Of a stretch of DNA of 64,000 nt, positions 49,784 to 61,600 are shown piece by piece (position 1 is the first letter of the stretch; the number at the start of each line of letters is the position of its first letter). The DNA comes from Glycine soja (Eukaryota; Streptophyta; Magnoliopsida; Fabales; Fabaceae): the NCBI RefSeq assembly GCF_004193775.1, contig NC_041005.1, forward strand, positions 312,501 to 376,500, read 5' to 3'. Under the pieces are notes generated by a model. It worked only from the letters and a program-made list of their open reading frames with translations. It made no database searches and was not told the DNA's origin. The position numbers were made by a program, and so were the translations under genes.

Positions 49784-52700
49784 GCCTATATATATAAAAA
49801 AAATAAAGATGAAAGAAGCTAATTCCTTAATTTTTAAAAAATAATACAAATTATTAATAAATTTAATATTATTAACTAAACTAATCATTTTTAAAAGGTT
49901 TGTATTAGTTAAAAGGGACCAGGTAGTAGCATAATTTTAAAATGAGACACGCACACGCATAATTTTATTACAATGAGTTTTTTTTTCATCATCTAATTGA
50001 TTTATCGATTTCTTATTAATCACCGCAATGGTCCATAATATATTTCATTAATTTTTTTTTATCACAATGTCAACATTACTATAATGATTGCATTTAAACA
50101 TATTAATTGGCCACACAAAAGACAAGAAAACATGATTTAAAAAAATAAAATAATACATAAATTGGGTTGAATTTTGTTGGCTAATAAAGTTCTCAACTCA
50201 CGACTCAACGCATTTTGTTTTTATTTTTATTTTTTAAGAAGACTACCCAACTACAAAACCAAATCAACCCAATTTATAGATAGAGTTGGATCAAAAGTTG
50301 TAAATTCGCATATTGACGTAACTTGACGGAGAAAAAAAAAGGGCAAGGTCTACAAGGTAATAATTACAAAACCAAGAAATAATTGATATAACATTTCACC
50401 CCGAGAGAGAGATTGGGAGACAAAAGTATTGCAACTTTGGGAGGCCTTCATTTGGGCAAATTGGATAACCATCCTCAATAAATATCAGCTGCGGCCTTTC
50501 CCGGCTTCAACAATGAACTGAAAACTGTAAAAGTATACGATGCAATCAACAAATACCTTGTTGGCAAACGTCACCACTTTTCAGGGACTGAAAATAACAT
50601 CCCAACCCTTATTGAAATTATTTTACAAGTTCCTTCTTTTGGATCACAAATAACAATTTGATTAGAGTAAACTTTTCAAGAAGCAGTTATAGAATTTTAA
50701 TGCATTATTTACTGTGGGTCTTGCTAGAGGTACTCTTCAAATCACTTGGGCTACCGCTGGGCCTCCGTCTACCAAATTGTGACAGTGACAGGATTATGGG
50801 CACTAGGCGCAAGATAGCAAAAACGTAGCTGGTAGGAAAAGTTTACAAAGTTTGGTGACATGTCAGAGATTAAAATCATGAGAAGAGATTCAGATGAGCA
50901 CCAGAAGAATAGGGAAGAGAGATGTCGATAGGTTACAGACGAGAGTTTACAGTTATATAGCCACATCATCACAATAATATATATTTTATATAAGAGTAAG
51001 AAGAAGATTAAATGTTATGTGATTATTAAAAAAAATTATATAATTTTTTATGTTAAATTTTAATTATGATTATATAATTTAGATTTAATCATTTTATTTT
51101 TATATAAAGATGATTAACATTTTTTTAAATTTTTTTTCTTAATTGGCACTATATTTATGTTCTTTTTTGTCTTTTAATTGGTCTCCTTTTCTTTATAATA
51201 ATTGTAGGTGTTCATGAATAAATTTTGAGAAAAGAAAACCATGAGCACAATATATAAAGTGTGTAGGAGGGGAATTGAAGGATATGATAGTGTGCGGCGG
51301 ATAGGCATTAATTGCTTGGGTTTGGTGACGGTGATTGGCTGTGACAGAGAGACATCCCTAAGCCATCATCCCATCAATCCCATGTAGACCTTTATCAGTC
51401 AACTATTTATCTCTTTCAACATTATTTAATAGATATTTTTTCATATACACACATTTTAATTAAATTTATTCTTAAAAATAAAATTATCAATCAGCCATAT
51501 TATATCATGTGGGTGAATTATTGTATCCTCTGCCCTCTTACTAACATAAGCCTCATCTTGTCTCTATTTTTGTTCACAAGTCTCACCAGCATATATATAT
51601 TGCCAACATTATCGTTAAATCACCTACACGACTTATTTTACGTTGTGGCCCACTGGCAATAACGAATGGACAAGGTCCTTTTGAAATTGAGACTTCTTTT
51701 ACACACTAATTTGACCGAACCTCCCTCAATCCTCCTACTATTTGGTTTGGTCATATTGGTTTAGGCTACTAGATTTGAGTTTCATCGTGCTATGTTATCT
51801 AAAAACTTTTTCTTCTACGGTTTATTCGGAAATACTTTTCATTTTGTTAAGTGGGGGACAAAACATACTGAGAGAAGGTAAAAAATGAGTATGCAGTCTT
51901 ATAAAATGAAGACATAATGAGATGGGTGATTTGGGTGAAGTTGTGAGCACCCACCCTTTTCTGTTATAAAGGGCAAGGCGATGAATTTGAAATTCAATCT
52001 TGTGAGATGCACGACTTGAATTTGCTGTCCATATGCTTTACCAAACATTCTTAATTGAGTCTTCAATGACATTACGAGCTCGTACGTACATAAAGTGTTT
52101 CTGTGTGGTTATTAGATTAAATTTAGCTTATATTAACAAATTAAGGAAAACTTTTAGTTTCATGAAAGTTGACTACTTGACTTCATATTCACTGTAGAAT
52201 TTCTAGCAGCGATTATGATTGACAATACCAGATCAAATTAAGAATCACTCTAACCAAGTGGCATACAATATGAAAAAACAATTTTCAAAAAAACAAAATA
52301 AAGGTAATAACTTCGATTCCTCCTACAACAGACCGTAGGACATTTCCCTTTTAATTTGGTGTTCTTGGATTAAATACTTGACCTGGCCGAGGATTAATTT
52401 GAGTGTGTTTATATAATTGGAAGCTATTCCATGTTTTTTTTGGGGTATTTCTGCTGGTGCTTTTTTAGAGAATAATAATAGCATTGCATGATCCATAAGT
52501 ATCAAGGATGAATTTTCCTGCGAACATTTTACCAAAGATCCATTTAGAAAAATACCAAGATTTCAAAATTTCTGAAATCTTTCAAGCAATATAATATTGG
52601 CCATGATTGGAAGTTTGGTGAATGATCTTTTAGACATGAGATTGTCATCACATGCTGTTGGGCCCTTTATCATACAATTAAACTAAAAGTTCCAAGACAT

Positions 52701-55700
52701 ACCAACGATGAGCTTAAATATGATAATGACATTTTAAACGGTAAGCTACAATTATTGGATTTGTTTTCTGAGTTTCTTCACTTTCACGCATCTCTGAAAT
52801 CGGTGGCACAAACTAATTTATGAACTGATCCTTTCACAAAACGTAATAATAATAAAAAAGATAAGATTGAGAGTATTAATTGGGAGACTATTTTCAATTT
52901 CTTGGGCAAGATCTCACTTTAAGATTGTGTGCTCCAAATCCGTCAGGCCCGCCACATGCATTAAGGTTTGGAAGCAAGATAAGTCAAGACCTAACAATAA
53001 CAACTAGCCCATAAGCCAATGGCCACGGTTGAGTTTGGCAAATTTAAAATAGTCTTACTTGGCCTTATACCTATTAGCACAATCAATCGATTTTGACATA
53101 ATTACAGTCGCCATTAGATGTGGATTTCGGGTCATATTGACAAAACATTAAGCACTCTATAGACGAACTAACAACTTTTCCATTTATTTCCCATAGAGTT
53201 TCGTTAATTATGTCAATTCCGTGCGGAATGGTGTGGTTTATGAAGAAAACGATGTTTGGGGTAACTGAAGTTCCAACTTGATAATATCAGCAGAGACTCA
53301 CTAAGCTGGAAAAAACTGGGATGATGGCATCACACCACCATCCTGAATCAATTAACCTGTGGATTAATTAGTCTGTTAATAGAAATGAGTCCGTGCCATT
53401 TCTATTACGATAAATGGAATGTGCATTGTCTGCATACTCAAGTGGGAGGATCCAAAAGTATGTTTAAAGGAAAATCAGTTTGAGATCATATTTTGTTGCT
53501 CTTCAAAACTATGTTTGACAGCTTGAGATTAAAATTTTGCCTCCAAACTCAAAAGTATATTTGGCGAAGTAGTACAACATGCTTGTTTACAGAGAGACCT
53601 CCTGTCAATTTTTTATTTATTTTCTGTCAAACTAACACAAACACTTAGCTGCCCTTGAGAATGGGCAGAAGTGAACATGTATTATGCCTTTGGGCCGGCA
53701 ACAAGGTATGGCTCCTAAACTCCTTGTAGGCTCTCAGCTTTTTCTGGGCCTAATGATTCTCCTTTTATAAATTATACTACTATATTATACCTTCCAAATA
53801 AAAACTATAATTTTAATGTCAAAATACACAATTTATTACTTTTTGTAAATCACAAATATTTGATATTAGCAATACCACCAGGTTTAACTTTGTTGGTTAA
53901 ATAATATACATAAATTATTATAAAATCCTTGGTAATTGAGTTTGATTTCTACTAGTCAAACAAAAAAACAAATATTTCACACTTATTTATTATAACTAAT
54001 ATTTTAGTATGTGCAATGCACATTATAAATGTTTATTTTATATACATTTATAATAAATAAATACTTATATATATAAATTATATTATTGTGTTATAATTAA
54101 AATTTATAATAAATAAATATTTTTAAATATATAAATTATATTTTTTATATTTTAGATTTTTGGTAAATAAGTTATACTGTGATGCAATGTAATTTTTAAC
54201 TAATTATTGATTATCGCATAAAATATCATGAATGTTGCATGGTTGTATGAAGTTCTTAAATTCAATATATTTATAATAGTATTGAATTTAATAAACATAA
54301 ACTTTTTGTACATTCCAGTTAATCACTTTGAAAATTACTTATTTGGTCAAACGATAGTAAATAAGTCTATATAGAATTAGTTATAATGCTAATTATAGCA
54401 TATAACAAAGACTCGTATTCAACATTTAATAGTAACATGATATCATTTTTTATGTGTAGTTTCACTCTACATTTATTCTCTACTGGAAATGTTTCCTATC
54501 TAAATAGAATTCATGTAGTACTGCTGTTAAAAAACCTATATTTTGTAGAAAAATATTTTAGTAAATTATAACTTTTTAAAAAAATATATTTTGTAAAGTA
54601 TAAGTTGCTGAAATACTTCTCAAACAATCTCAACGCAACAAATTAGCATTCAAATTCCTTCCTTATGCAGTATGCGTACATGTGCTATTTATAAGCAATA
54701 GCATGACATCCTGAATTAGTTCGATGAAAACTTCATAATTTTTTATTCAACTAGAGTGAATTTTATTGCTAATAACAATACCACATATACTTACCCAAAT
54801 ATATATGAGAGCAAGATAGAGCTTTCTCATTCAAAGCATGCATGGCCAATATTTGATCCTTCGTATTAGCAAAGGAGCTTCCAGAACAGAAACGAACAAA
54901 AATTGACAAGATTGAGCAGTGAACAGGGAGAGCCCTAAGAAGCTTATGCGACACAGCAATTTAAAGGATCAATTGGGTTCATATTAAATTAATGCTACTA
55001 GAATCTTATTAGTTAGTCTTATGCAGCAGGCTAATCAATTTTCATTTTCTAACCCATTCTACGTGACCCTCTCATATACTTTCTTTCATTCGTTCGTCTT
55101 TTTGGTCTCGTTCTACTTGCTGTACCTAAAAAGTAAAAACTACGGAGAGCATATCTGAAAATGTAACTAATTTATTTTCGGTGAATCTTATGATATTATT
55201 TAGGATTTACAAATTTTCTTTTTTTTTTTTTACTGGTTAATGATATAATTCTTAAAAACTAGCTATCGCTTTTATATTCAATAACTGAGAGAGAATTGCA
55301 GTGAATGTGTTACAAAATTAATTGGTTTCATTCGTGAAGGTTATTCTGTGATCCACGAGGTCACCCCTCTCACCCTCTGTCCCTTATGGGAAGAAAAAGG
55401 TGGATTTCATCAATTACTTTGTAGGTTTCCTGTCGACTACTTTTGCTTTCCGATTGGGGCCAATGGAAGGTTGCCTTCCATCATAGAGTCACAAGCACTT
55501 CCATGTGCTTCATCAATCATCATACCCAATGTCAAAGGTTGGCTTATCTAGCAGTCCTCAATCCTCGCCTTCTTTTCCATTTCAAGCATGCTACTGCAAA
55601 CTTATGTCTATCAGAACAATCATTATCAAGATTAGGACCCAGTACCCTAACCCTTCTAGCCAGGTATATATATAGTTGATAAAGAAAAATAGAGAGAGAA

Positions 55701-56281
55701 GTGAAGATTATTTGATCATTAGATGTTTAAAATAATTTAGGTGTTAAACATCATTAATCCATATTAAACCCATTTTATGAAATTTAATGTAAGACTCAAA
55801 ACTAAAACATTTATTTTTATGTTTTATAATAATTTAAAATAATAATATACTCATATTAAAAATATAATTTATATTATTTACAGTGCATTTCGATTTTTTG
55901 CTCAACAATATACACTACCTTCACACACAATGTATAATTTGGTGGTGACAAGTGATACAAGTACGCAATAATCTTGACTGAGATTACATATATAAATTAA
56001 GTTCGTTGCATGGAGTATAAGTAATCTTCTAGCCTATAACATACACAATGAAATTTAAAGGAAACCCAAAACAAAAAAGGAAAAATGCAACTATTTCATG
56101 CTATAACTAAAGCACGTTGCCACATTCTTGATGAGAGAGGCATTCAAGAGAGACACATCATCATGTAAAAGTAAAAACACTAGAAAATTAAAAGAAAAGA
56201 AGAAACTATAAGGCATCTTTGTTTGACCTTTGACGAATGGCCACATCGATTAAAAGTGCCTGAGCGCAAGTTTCGCAAAAA
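49784..56281. other. Gene-free intergenic DNA
   Basis: No gene recognised in 6.5 kb. A few stretches are less AT-rich (50440-50560, 51280-51400, 53040-53480, 55330-55660). Their frames, including plus-strand 55348-55551 and minus-strand 52323-52535 and 54769-54954, match no family I know. They could be unrecognised non-coding RNAs, decayed genes or regulatory DNA. The last 200 bp are probably the SBT1.6 3' UTR. Confidence 0.55.
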
Positions 56282-58615
56282 TTAAAGCGGTTGAGCTTGA
56301 GTAACCACCATGGGGCTCCGAACCACGTGCTTCCCATCCGTCCACGAAAGGGACCCGAACACTGCCCCAGCCTGACCCAGCTCCAGATTCCGTCCATCCG
56401 CCGTCACAGTCACCACAAAACTCCGCTTCTTAACTGCTTCCGAAAATACAAGCTGCGACGGCCTCACCGTCACCGCCACCCCCTCCGCCTGCGTCTCCAC
56501 CCTCACCCGATACACCGCACTCGGCGGGCCCACATTCGTCACCGTCCTGAAGAACGTCTTGCTCAACAACGACGACGACACCGGTAAGACCGCCACAAAC
56601 GACGGGTAATTGAGATTCTCCGGCAAGGGCCTCCTCCGAGGACAATTCGGCGGCGATCCGGTAATGACCTGAATCAACCTGGGCCCGTAACCAATAGCAC
56701 AGAGGAAGGTGACATAATCATGGGGGGTAATGTTGTAAACCAAGCCAGGGTCCATTGCGAGAGCGAGGTTGAGATGGCCAGCGCCAAAATCATAGGGCGT
56801 GGAAGCATTCCCGGTGGCTTGATCAATCATCAGAGCGTTGGTGTTGTCAAAAACCGTGGCGGTTGTCATCATGGCAGACCTTATGGCCGCGGGGCTCCAA
56901 TCAGGGTGCGCCGACTTCAACAAGGCCGCTGCGCCACTCACGTGAGGACACGCCATTGAGGTGCCCGACAATATGTTGAATTCGGTTCTTCTGGTGTCGG
57001 AGTCCAACCCAGAAGGCCCAACCCCACCGGTCCAGGCCGCCAGAATGTTGACCCCCGGTGCCGTCAAATCCGGTTTAAGTATTTCCAAACTCAACCCGTT
57101 GGGCCCCCTCGCCGAAAACGACGCCACAACGGGTGCCGGTCTGATTCCCACCACGGTGCCTTTGAAATCAATTGTAGCCGTGGGGTTCGCGGAGAAATTA
57201 ATGTATTCTTTGATTTCGTCTCCAAAGTTAGCACCAAGCGCACACGCGGGAAGAAGATGAGCGTCCCCAACAAGACCTTCTCCGTTGGATATTCCGTTAG
57301 CCAGAATCATTCCCACTCCACCGGCTTTCTTCACCACCAACCCCTTCGCAACCCTCGCACTACTTCCTCTGTCGCAAACCACTATCTTCCCTTTTACCAG
57401 TTCGGGGTCTAATGAGTTTTCCATGCACAGAGAATCCGTCAGAACCCCTGATTTTCCGGGGTATATTAAGGGATACATTTTCCCCTTCAACGGCTCTCCG
57501 GAGTACAGAGATACCCCGGAGAGTCTTCGTCCGTTTCCCAATATAACCTCCGCCGGAAAATCACGATCAATGGTGCCTGCTCCGACGGTTGTCAACCACG
57601 GAGCGAGGTTTGTCACCGACATGCCACTGGGCCCGTCGTTTCCACCCGAAGAAGACACAAACACACCTCTTGAAACTGCACCGTAAGACCCGATGGCAAT
57701 GGGGTCAAGATAGTAAGGGGAGGAAATGCCGTCGCCACCGCCGATGGACATAGAAATGACGTCAACGCCGTCGGCCACGGCGGCGTCAAAGGCCGCGAGA
57801 ATGTCAGAGTCAAAGCAACCGGAATTCTTCCAACACAACTTGTACATGGCTAGTCTTGCTTTGGGAGCCACGCCCTTTGCGACTCCAAAAGCATAGCCGG
57901 CCATGCTGGCTTCGAAAACGTAACGGCCCGCCGCGGTTGACGCCGTGTGGGTTCCGTGGCCATCCGCGTCTCGAGGCGAACGGAATTCGACGGTGTCGTT
58001 AAAGGAAGTGCCGCTTGCCTCGTGGCCTTTAGAGAAGAATCTGGCACCGATCAATTTCCTGTTACAGTTACTGGGAGAGAATCTCACGCCGCTTTCGCAA
58101 ACCCCTTTCCAGCGTTTAGGAATGGGGCCCAAGTTGGAGTCGCTGAAGCTGCGGCGCTCCGGCCAGATTCCAGTGTCGAACACTCCGATGATAACGTCGG
58201 ATCCGTAGTCAGTTTCGGACCACAGGCCACGCTGGTTTCTGAGGCCAACAAACTGAGGGGAGCGAGTGGTGTGAAGGTGGCGGCGGCGGTCCTCGAAGAC
58301 GGCGAGGACGGAGGGGTGCTGGCCGAGAGAAGCGACTTGTTGGTGGGTGAGAACTGCGGAGAAGCCGTGGAAAACGGTGTCGTAGAGATGGAGGATGCGG
58401 GTTGGGTCTGCGAACTCGGAGGTGTACCAGTGGTAGTGTGTGGGGAAAACTGACGGCTTCGATTCTGAATCGATTCTGAAGATGAATGTTTTCGAAACTT
58501 GATACTGCAGCGCTATGGTTTGTGGGAGAAAACTAAAGAGAATAATGAAAAACAACAACAACAAGTTGCAGGAAAGGAGCGCGGGAGGATCAGCATTCCG
58601 CATAATGTTAGCCAT
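56282..58615 (-). CDS. SBT1.6: Subtilisin-like serine protease, SBT1.6 type
   Basis: A single intronless frame of 777 aa on the minus strand, as usual for subgroup SBT1. The first ATG is at 58615; the open frame extends upstream only through a GTG. A signal peptide (about 1-36) is followed by an I9 propeptide inhibitor domain (42-118: KTFIFRID to LHTTRSP). The peptidase S8 domain has the triad Asp147 (FDTGIWPE), His220 (DGHGTHT) and Ser553 (SGTSMACPHVSG), with oxyanion Asn326. A PA domain lies at about 375-475, and a fibronectin-III-like C-terminus ends VVRSPMVVTQ. The protein should be secreted to the apoplast and self-processed near Thr116/Thr117. EDRRRHLHTTRSPQF and SDVIIGVFDTGIWPERRSF closely match Arabidopsis SBT1.6 (SLP2) from memory. 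Substrates are unknown. A conserved Ala before the oxyanion loop is Gly here (SSSGGNDGP). Confidence 0.95.
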   Translation of the reverse strand: MANIMRNADPPALLSCNLLLLFFIILFSFLPQTIALQYQVSKTFIFRIDSESKPSVFPTHYHWYTSEFADPTRILHLYDTVFHGFSAVLTHQQVASLGQHPSVLAVFEDRRRHLHTTRSPQFVGLRNQRGLWSETDYGSDVIIGVFDTGIWPERRSFSDSNLGPIPKRWKGVCESGVRFSPSNCNRKLIGARFFSKGHEASGTSFNDTVEFRSPRDADGHGTHTASTAAGRYVFEASMAGYAFGVAKGVAPKARLAMYKLCWKNSGCFDSDILAAFDAAVADGVDVISMSIGGGDGISSPYYLDPIAIGSYGAVSRGVFVSSSGGNDGPSGMSVTNLAPWLTTVGAGTIDRDFPAEVILGNGRRLSGVSLYSGEPLKGKMYPLIYPGKSGVLTDSLCMENSLDPELVKGKIVVCDRGSSARVAKGLVVKKAGGVGMILANGISNGEGLVGDAHLLPACALGANFGDEIKEYINFSANPTATIDFKGTVVGIRPAPVVASFSARGPNGLSLEILKPDLTAPGVNILAAWTGGVGPSGLDSDTRRTEFNILSGTSMACPHVSGAAALLKSAHPDWSPAAIRSAMMTTATVFDNTNALMIDQATGNASTPYDFGAGHLNLALAMDPGLVYNITPHDYVTFLCAIGYGPRLIQVITGSPPNCPRRRPLPENLNYPSFVAVLPVSSSLLSKTFFRTVTNVGPPSAVYRVRVETQAEGVAVTVRPSQLVFSEAVKKRSFVVTVTADGRNLELGQAGAVFGSLSWTDGKHVVRSPMVVTQAQPL

Positions 58616-58644
58616 TTGTAATACCAGTGAGTGAGTCAGAACTG

Positions 58645-58651
58645 ATATATA
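58645..58651 (-). promoter_or_regulatory. TATA-like box upstream of SBT1.6
   Basis: The minus strand reads TATATAT about 30 bases before the ATG at 58615. If it is the working TATA box, transcription would begin at about 58620. The leader would then be only a few bases, or translation would begin at the next in-frame ATG (58603). Confidence 0.35.
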
Positions 58652-61600
58652 CACGCCCACACAGGGTCGTGGGATAACAAAATTTGGCGAATGATGCTTC
58701 GAATTTCATGGTGTGGAATGTGCGTGGTCCATGTTCAATTTATGTGCTTTAATTGCACTGTTTGCCAGAATTGGATAACCATGGTTCTGTTCAAAACACT
58801 GCCATGGGATTCCCTGATTATGCCTTAACTATTATAGTACGGTCCATGGAAAGGCTTAAGTACTTTGGATAAAAATTAGATAACTGTTTCTTCCAATTAA
58901 AATTATCATTTTGTTTTTGTAATTAGAATTAGCAATAATTTTTAAGATAAAGTTACACACACATAATTGTATTTAAGTATTTTGTATTCAATATTTTAAT
59001 TGATATTAAGAATAATTTCAAGAAACAAAAATTATATAGTGAAAGAATGTTAACCCAAATAGCTCTTCACACTTTATTAGTAATCTTTAATGAATACGCT
59101 TTTATAAGATTTTTGTTCATATTCTTCAACTGTGAGGTTATCTTTTATTTTAAAATTTACTAATGAGCGTTGTTTAGATATTAACTCAAATTTCTTTGAG
59201 TGTTTCAAGCTTTTTTCACACTCATGACTCATCACGTCTCCTACTATTTCTCTTATCTTTGTTTAATTTATTTTTCCATTATATCATACCCACATGATGT
59301 GTAAAATTGCCCTATATCTTTGCTCATTGTATATCCTTTCTTTATAAGAACCTACACACTCCCTTGATGTGTCAAATGAACAGTTTACAGTTCCCATCTT
59401 TTCGCCTTTAACGTGACTTTAATTAATCTAAAATTAACATAAACTCTTATCGATGTGGGTAGGGCGAGTCATTACTTCACCATTTTCTAACTCTATTAAA
59501 TTATTAAGAGTGCAATAACTCACCGCTAAATCCTTGTTGTTGAGTGTCATTGATTATGCCCCTAAATGCTCGTTAATAAAGCTTATTTAAAAAGAATGAA
59601 GTTCTCATTCCGATAAGTATTTAATAATGTCACTATATATGGCTGCTTATTTACTATTCTACTGCATTGCTATACTAGTATTTATTAATGTCACTATATA
59701 CTAGTTATCCTTATTAGGAGTACTTTATTACTATTCACAGGGTATTGTATGTCAATCTCTTGTATTTAGATGAGAAAATATATTCACTATTTTATCTTGA
59801 ATTCTTGGTTTTACTCAATGAAACTCCATCATATCATGAATGTGCTATGAGTTATCTTCTCACCTTCCCATGTACTTCGCGCACTTTGCTTCCGTGCATG
59901 CATGAGAATTTGTAGCCTCGCCTAATAATGTTTTTATTGACATATTACAATAAAATTGTTCATGTAATTTTCAACTCCTATCTACTTCGAGAAATAAGCT
60001 AGGTCTAAAACACTAATTTCTTCGATCTTTTTCTCCGCCACGAACTTGTATATATATATAAAAAAGTTGTTCTTTTACAAAGGAAACACTAAAAGAACAA
60101 CTCATATATTAACAGAAAAGAAAAATACTTGTTAAACTTTGTTTTATTGGTGTATTCAACTTAATATACACATAATAATAAATTTAATAGTATGATGCAT
60201 TATATTAATAAAAAAATATTAGTATAATTGATGTATATACTACTGTTGGTTGATTAATTACAATGTAAGCATGCCATATATGGTTGTTATTAGTGTCGTT
60301 ATTGCTAGCTGTGATTGCACTACTACTACCATCAATATGCCTGTTATTACTATCAAGTTGATAATACAATTATTAATGTTTGTATTTTTTTTATTTTAAT
60401 CAAATGTATTTATTTTTAAAATACTACAATATATTTTATCAAACTTAGGAATAAAACATTTATTATTAGGAATAGATACATTATTCTAGAAAACTTACAT
60501 TAAAAAAATAGAAATTTTATTCTTGAGAATCTCGTTCTCAAGGAAGTAATTTAAGTGTAAGCAAAATGTTCCTTATCAAATATCATCATAATATTGAATT
60601 ATTGATGATACAAAAAATAATATCATATTTACTAGTAATAATTTGTTCAATGTTTTTTTTTATCTTGTAGTAAAATGCACTTATTCTATTTATATTTTAT
60701 TTTTGTAATTTATGAACAAAGGGAATTTTCTCTGTATTTTATAAATTCCAGAATATAAAATACAATTTACAACAACATTTTTATGCTATTAGATGTATTT
60801 AAAATAGTTTTCATATATATTAATACCAAAATTTTAATTTCTATTAGACCGGCTAACCCTTCAACCATATAAACCACTACAGTATAATGCTTTATTTAAA
60901 AGTAGAAAGAAGTAAGGAAAAAAGAAAGATATAAAAAAGTAATTATATATAGAAAAGATGGGGAATATCAAATAAGCGAAAATTAGTAGTTTTTTTATGT
61001 TTAATGTTAAGAGGGGAGAAAAGAAGAGAGAGAAAAAGTCAAAACTTCTCTTTATTTATTTGGCTGAGTAGAAAAATTGGAAATAAATAAAATATAATCA
61101 CTTTAATTAAATGAACTTTAAACTTAGATCTTGTTTACGTGCAACTTAATCCTCAACCTTTAAAACAATGTAGCACGTTTGTTTTATGAAATCCTATTGG
61201 ATTTTTATAAATATTAGTCTTAACAATATTAGATGGGAATGATATTTTTGTGCATTTCAAAAAAATGTGTTGTTAATTATTGAGAATTTTTTATATTATT
61301 GAGAATGTTTAAATATATGTTTGGTTAATATTTTTTTTAGGAATATATGTTATGTTAACAAAATATTATTTTTATTAAAGACATTATTATATTTTATATC
61401 AACTATCAATTATACCATAATTTGATGTTACATGACTCGCGCATCATTTAAACATGCACATATGAAATTAAATTCAAACTTAAAACACAATTAAATATGC
61501 TTTGCTTGTTGTATAATTTTCACTGGATAGGAAACAAACCAAGAAGAATTATAGAAAAAATGTAAAATAAAATTATAATTTACACATTAACAAGGAATAT

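Noticed and set aside
57947..58453. Open frame of 168 codons antisense to the subtilase gene, with others at 56961-57260 and 57285-57686
   Set aside because: These are shadow frames of the GC-rich subtilase exon. They show no family motif, while the opposite strand has a full catalytic triad.
58616..58660. Upstream extension of the subtilase frame to 58660
   Set aside because: It begins with GTG, not ATG, overlaps a TATA-like box and adds residues before an otherwise good signal peptide.
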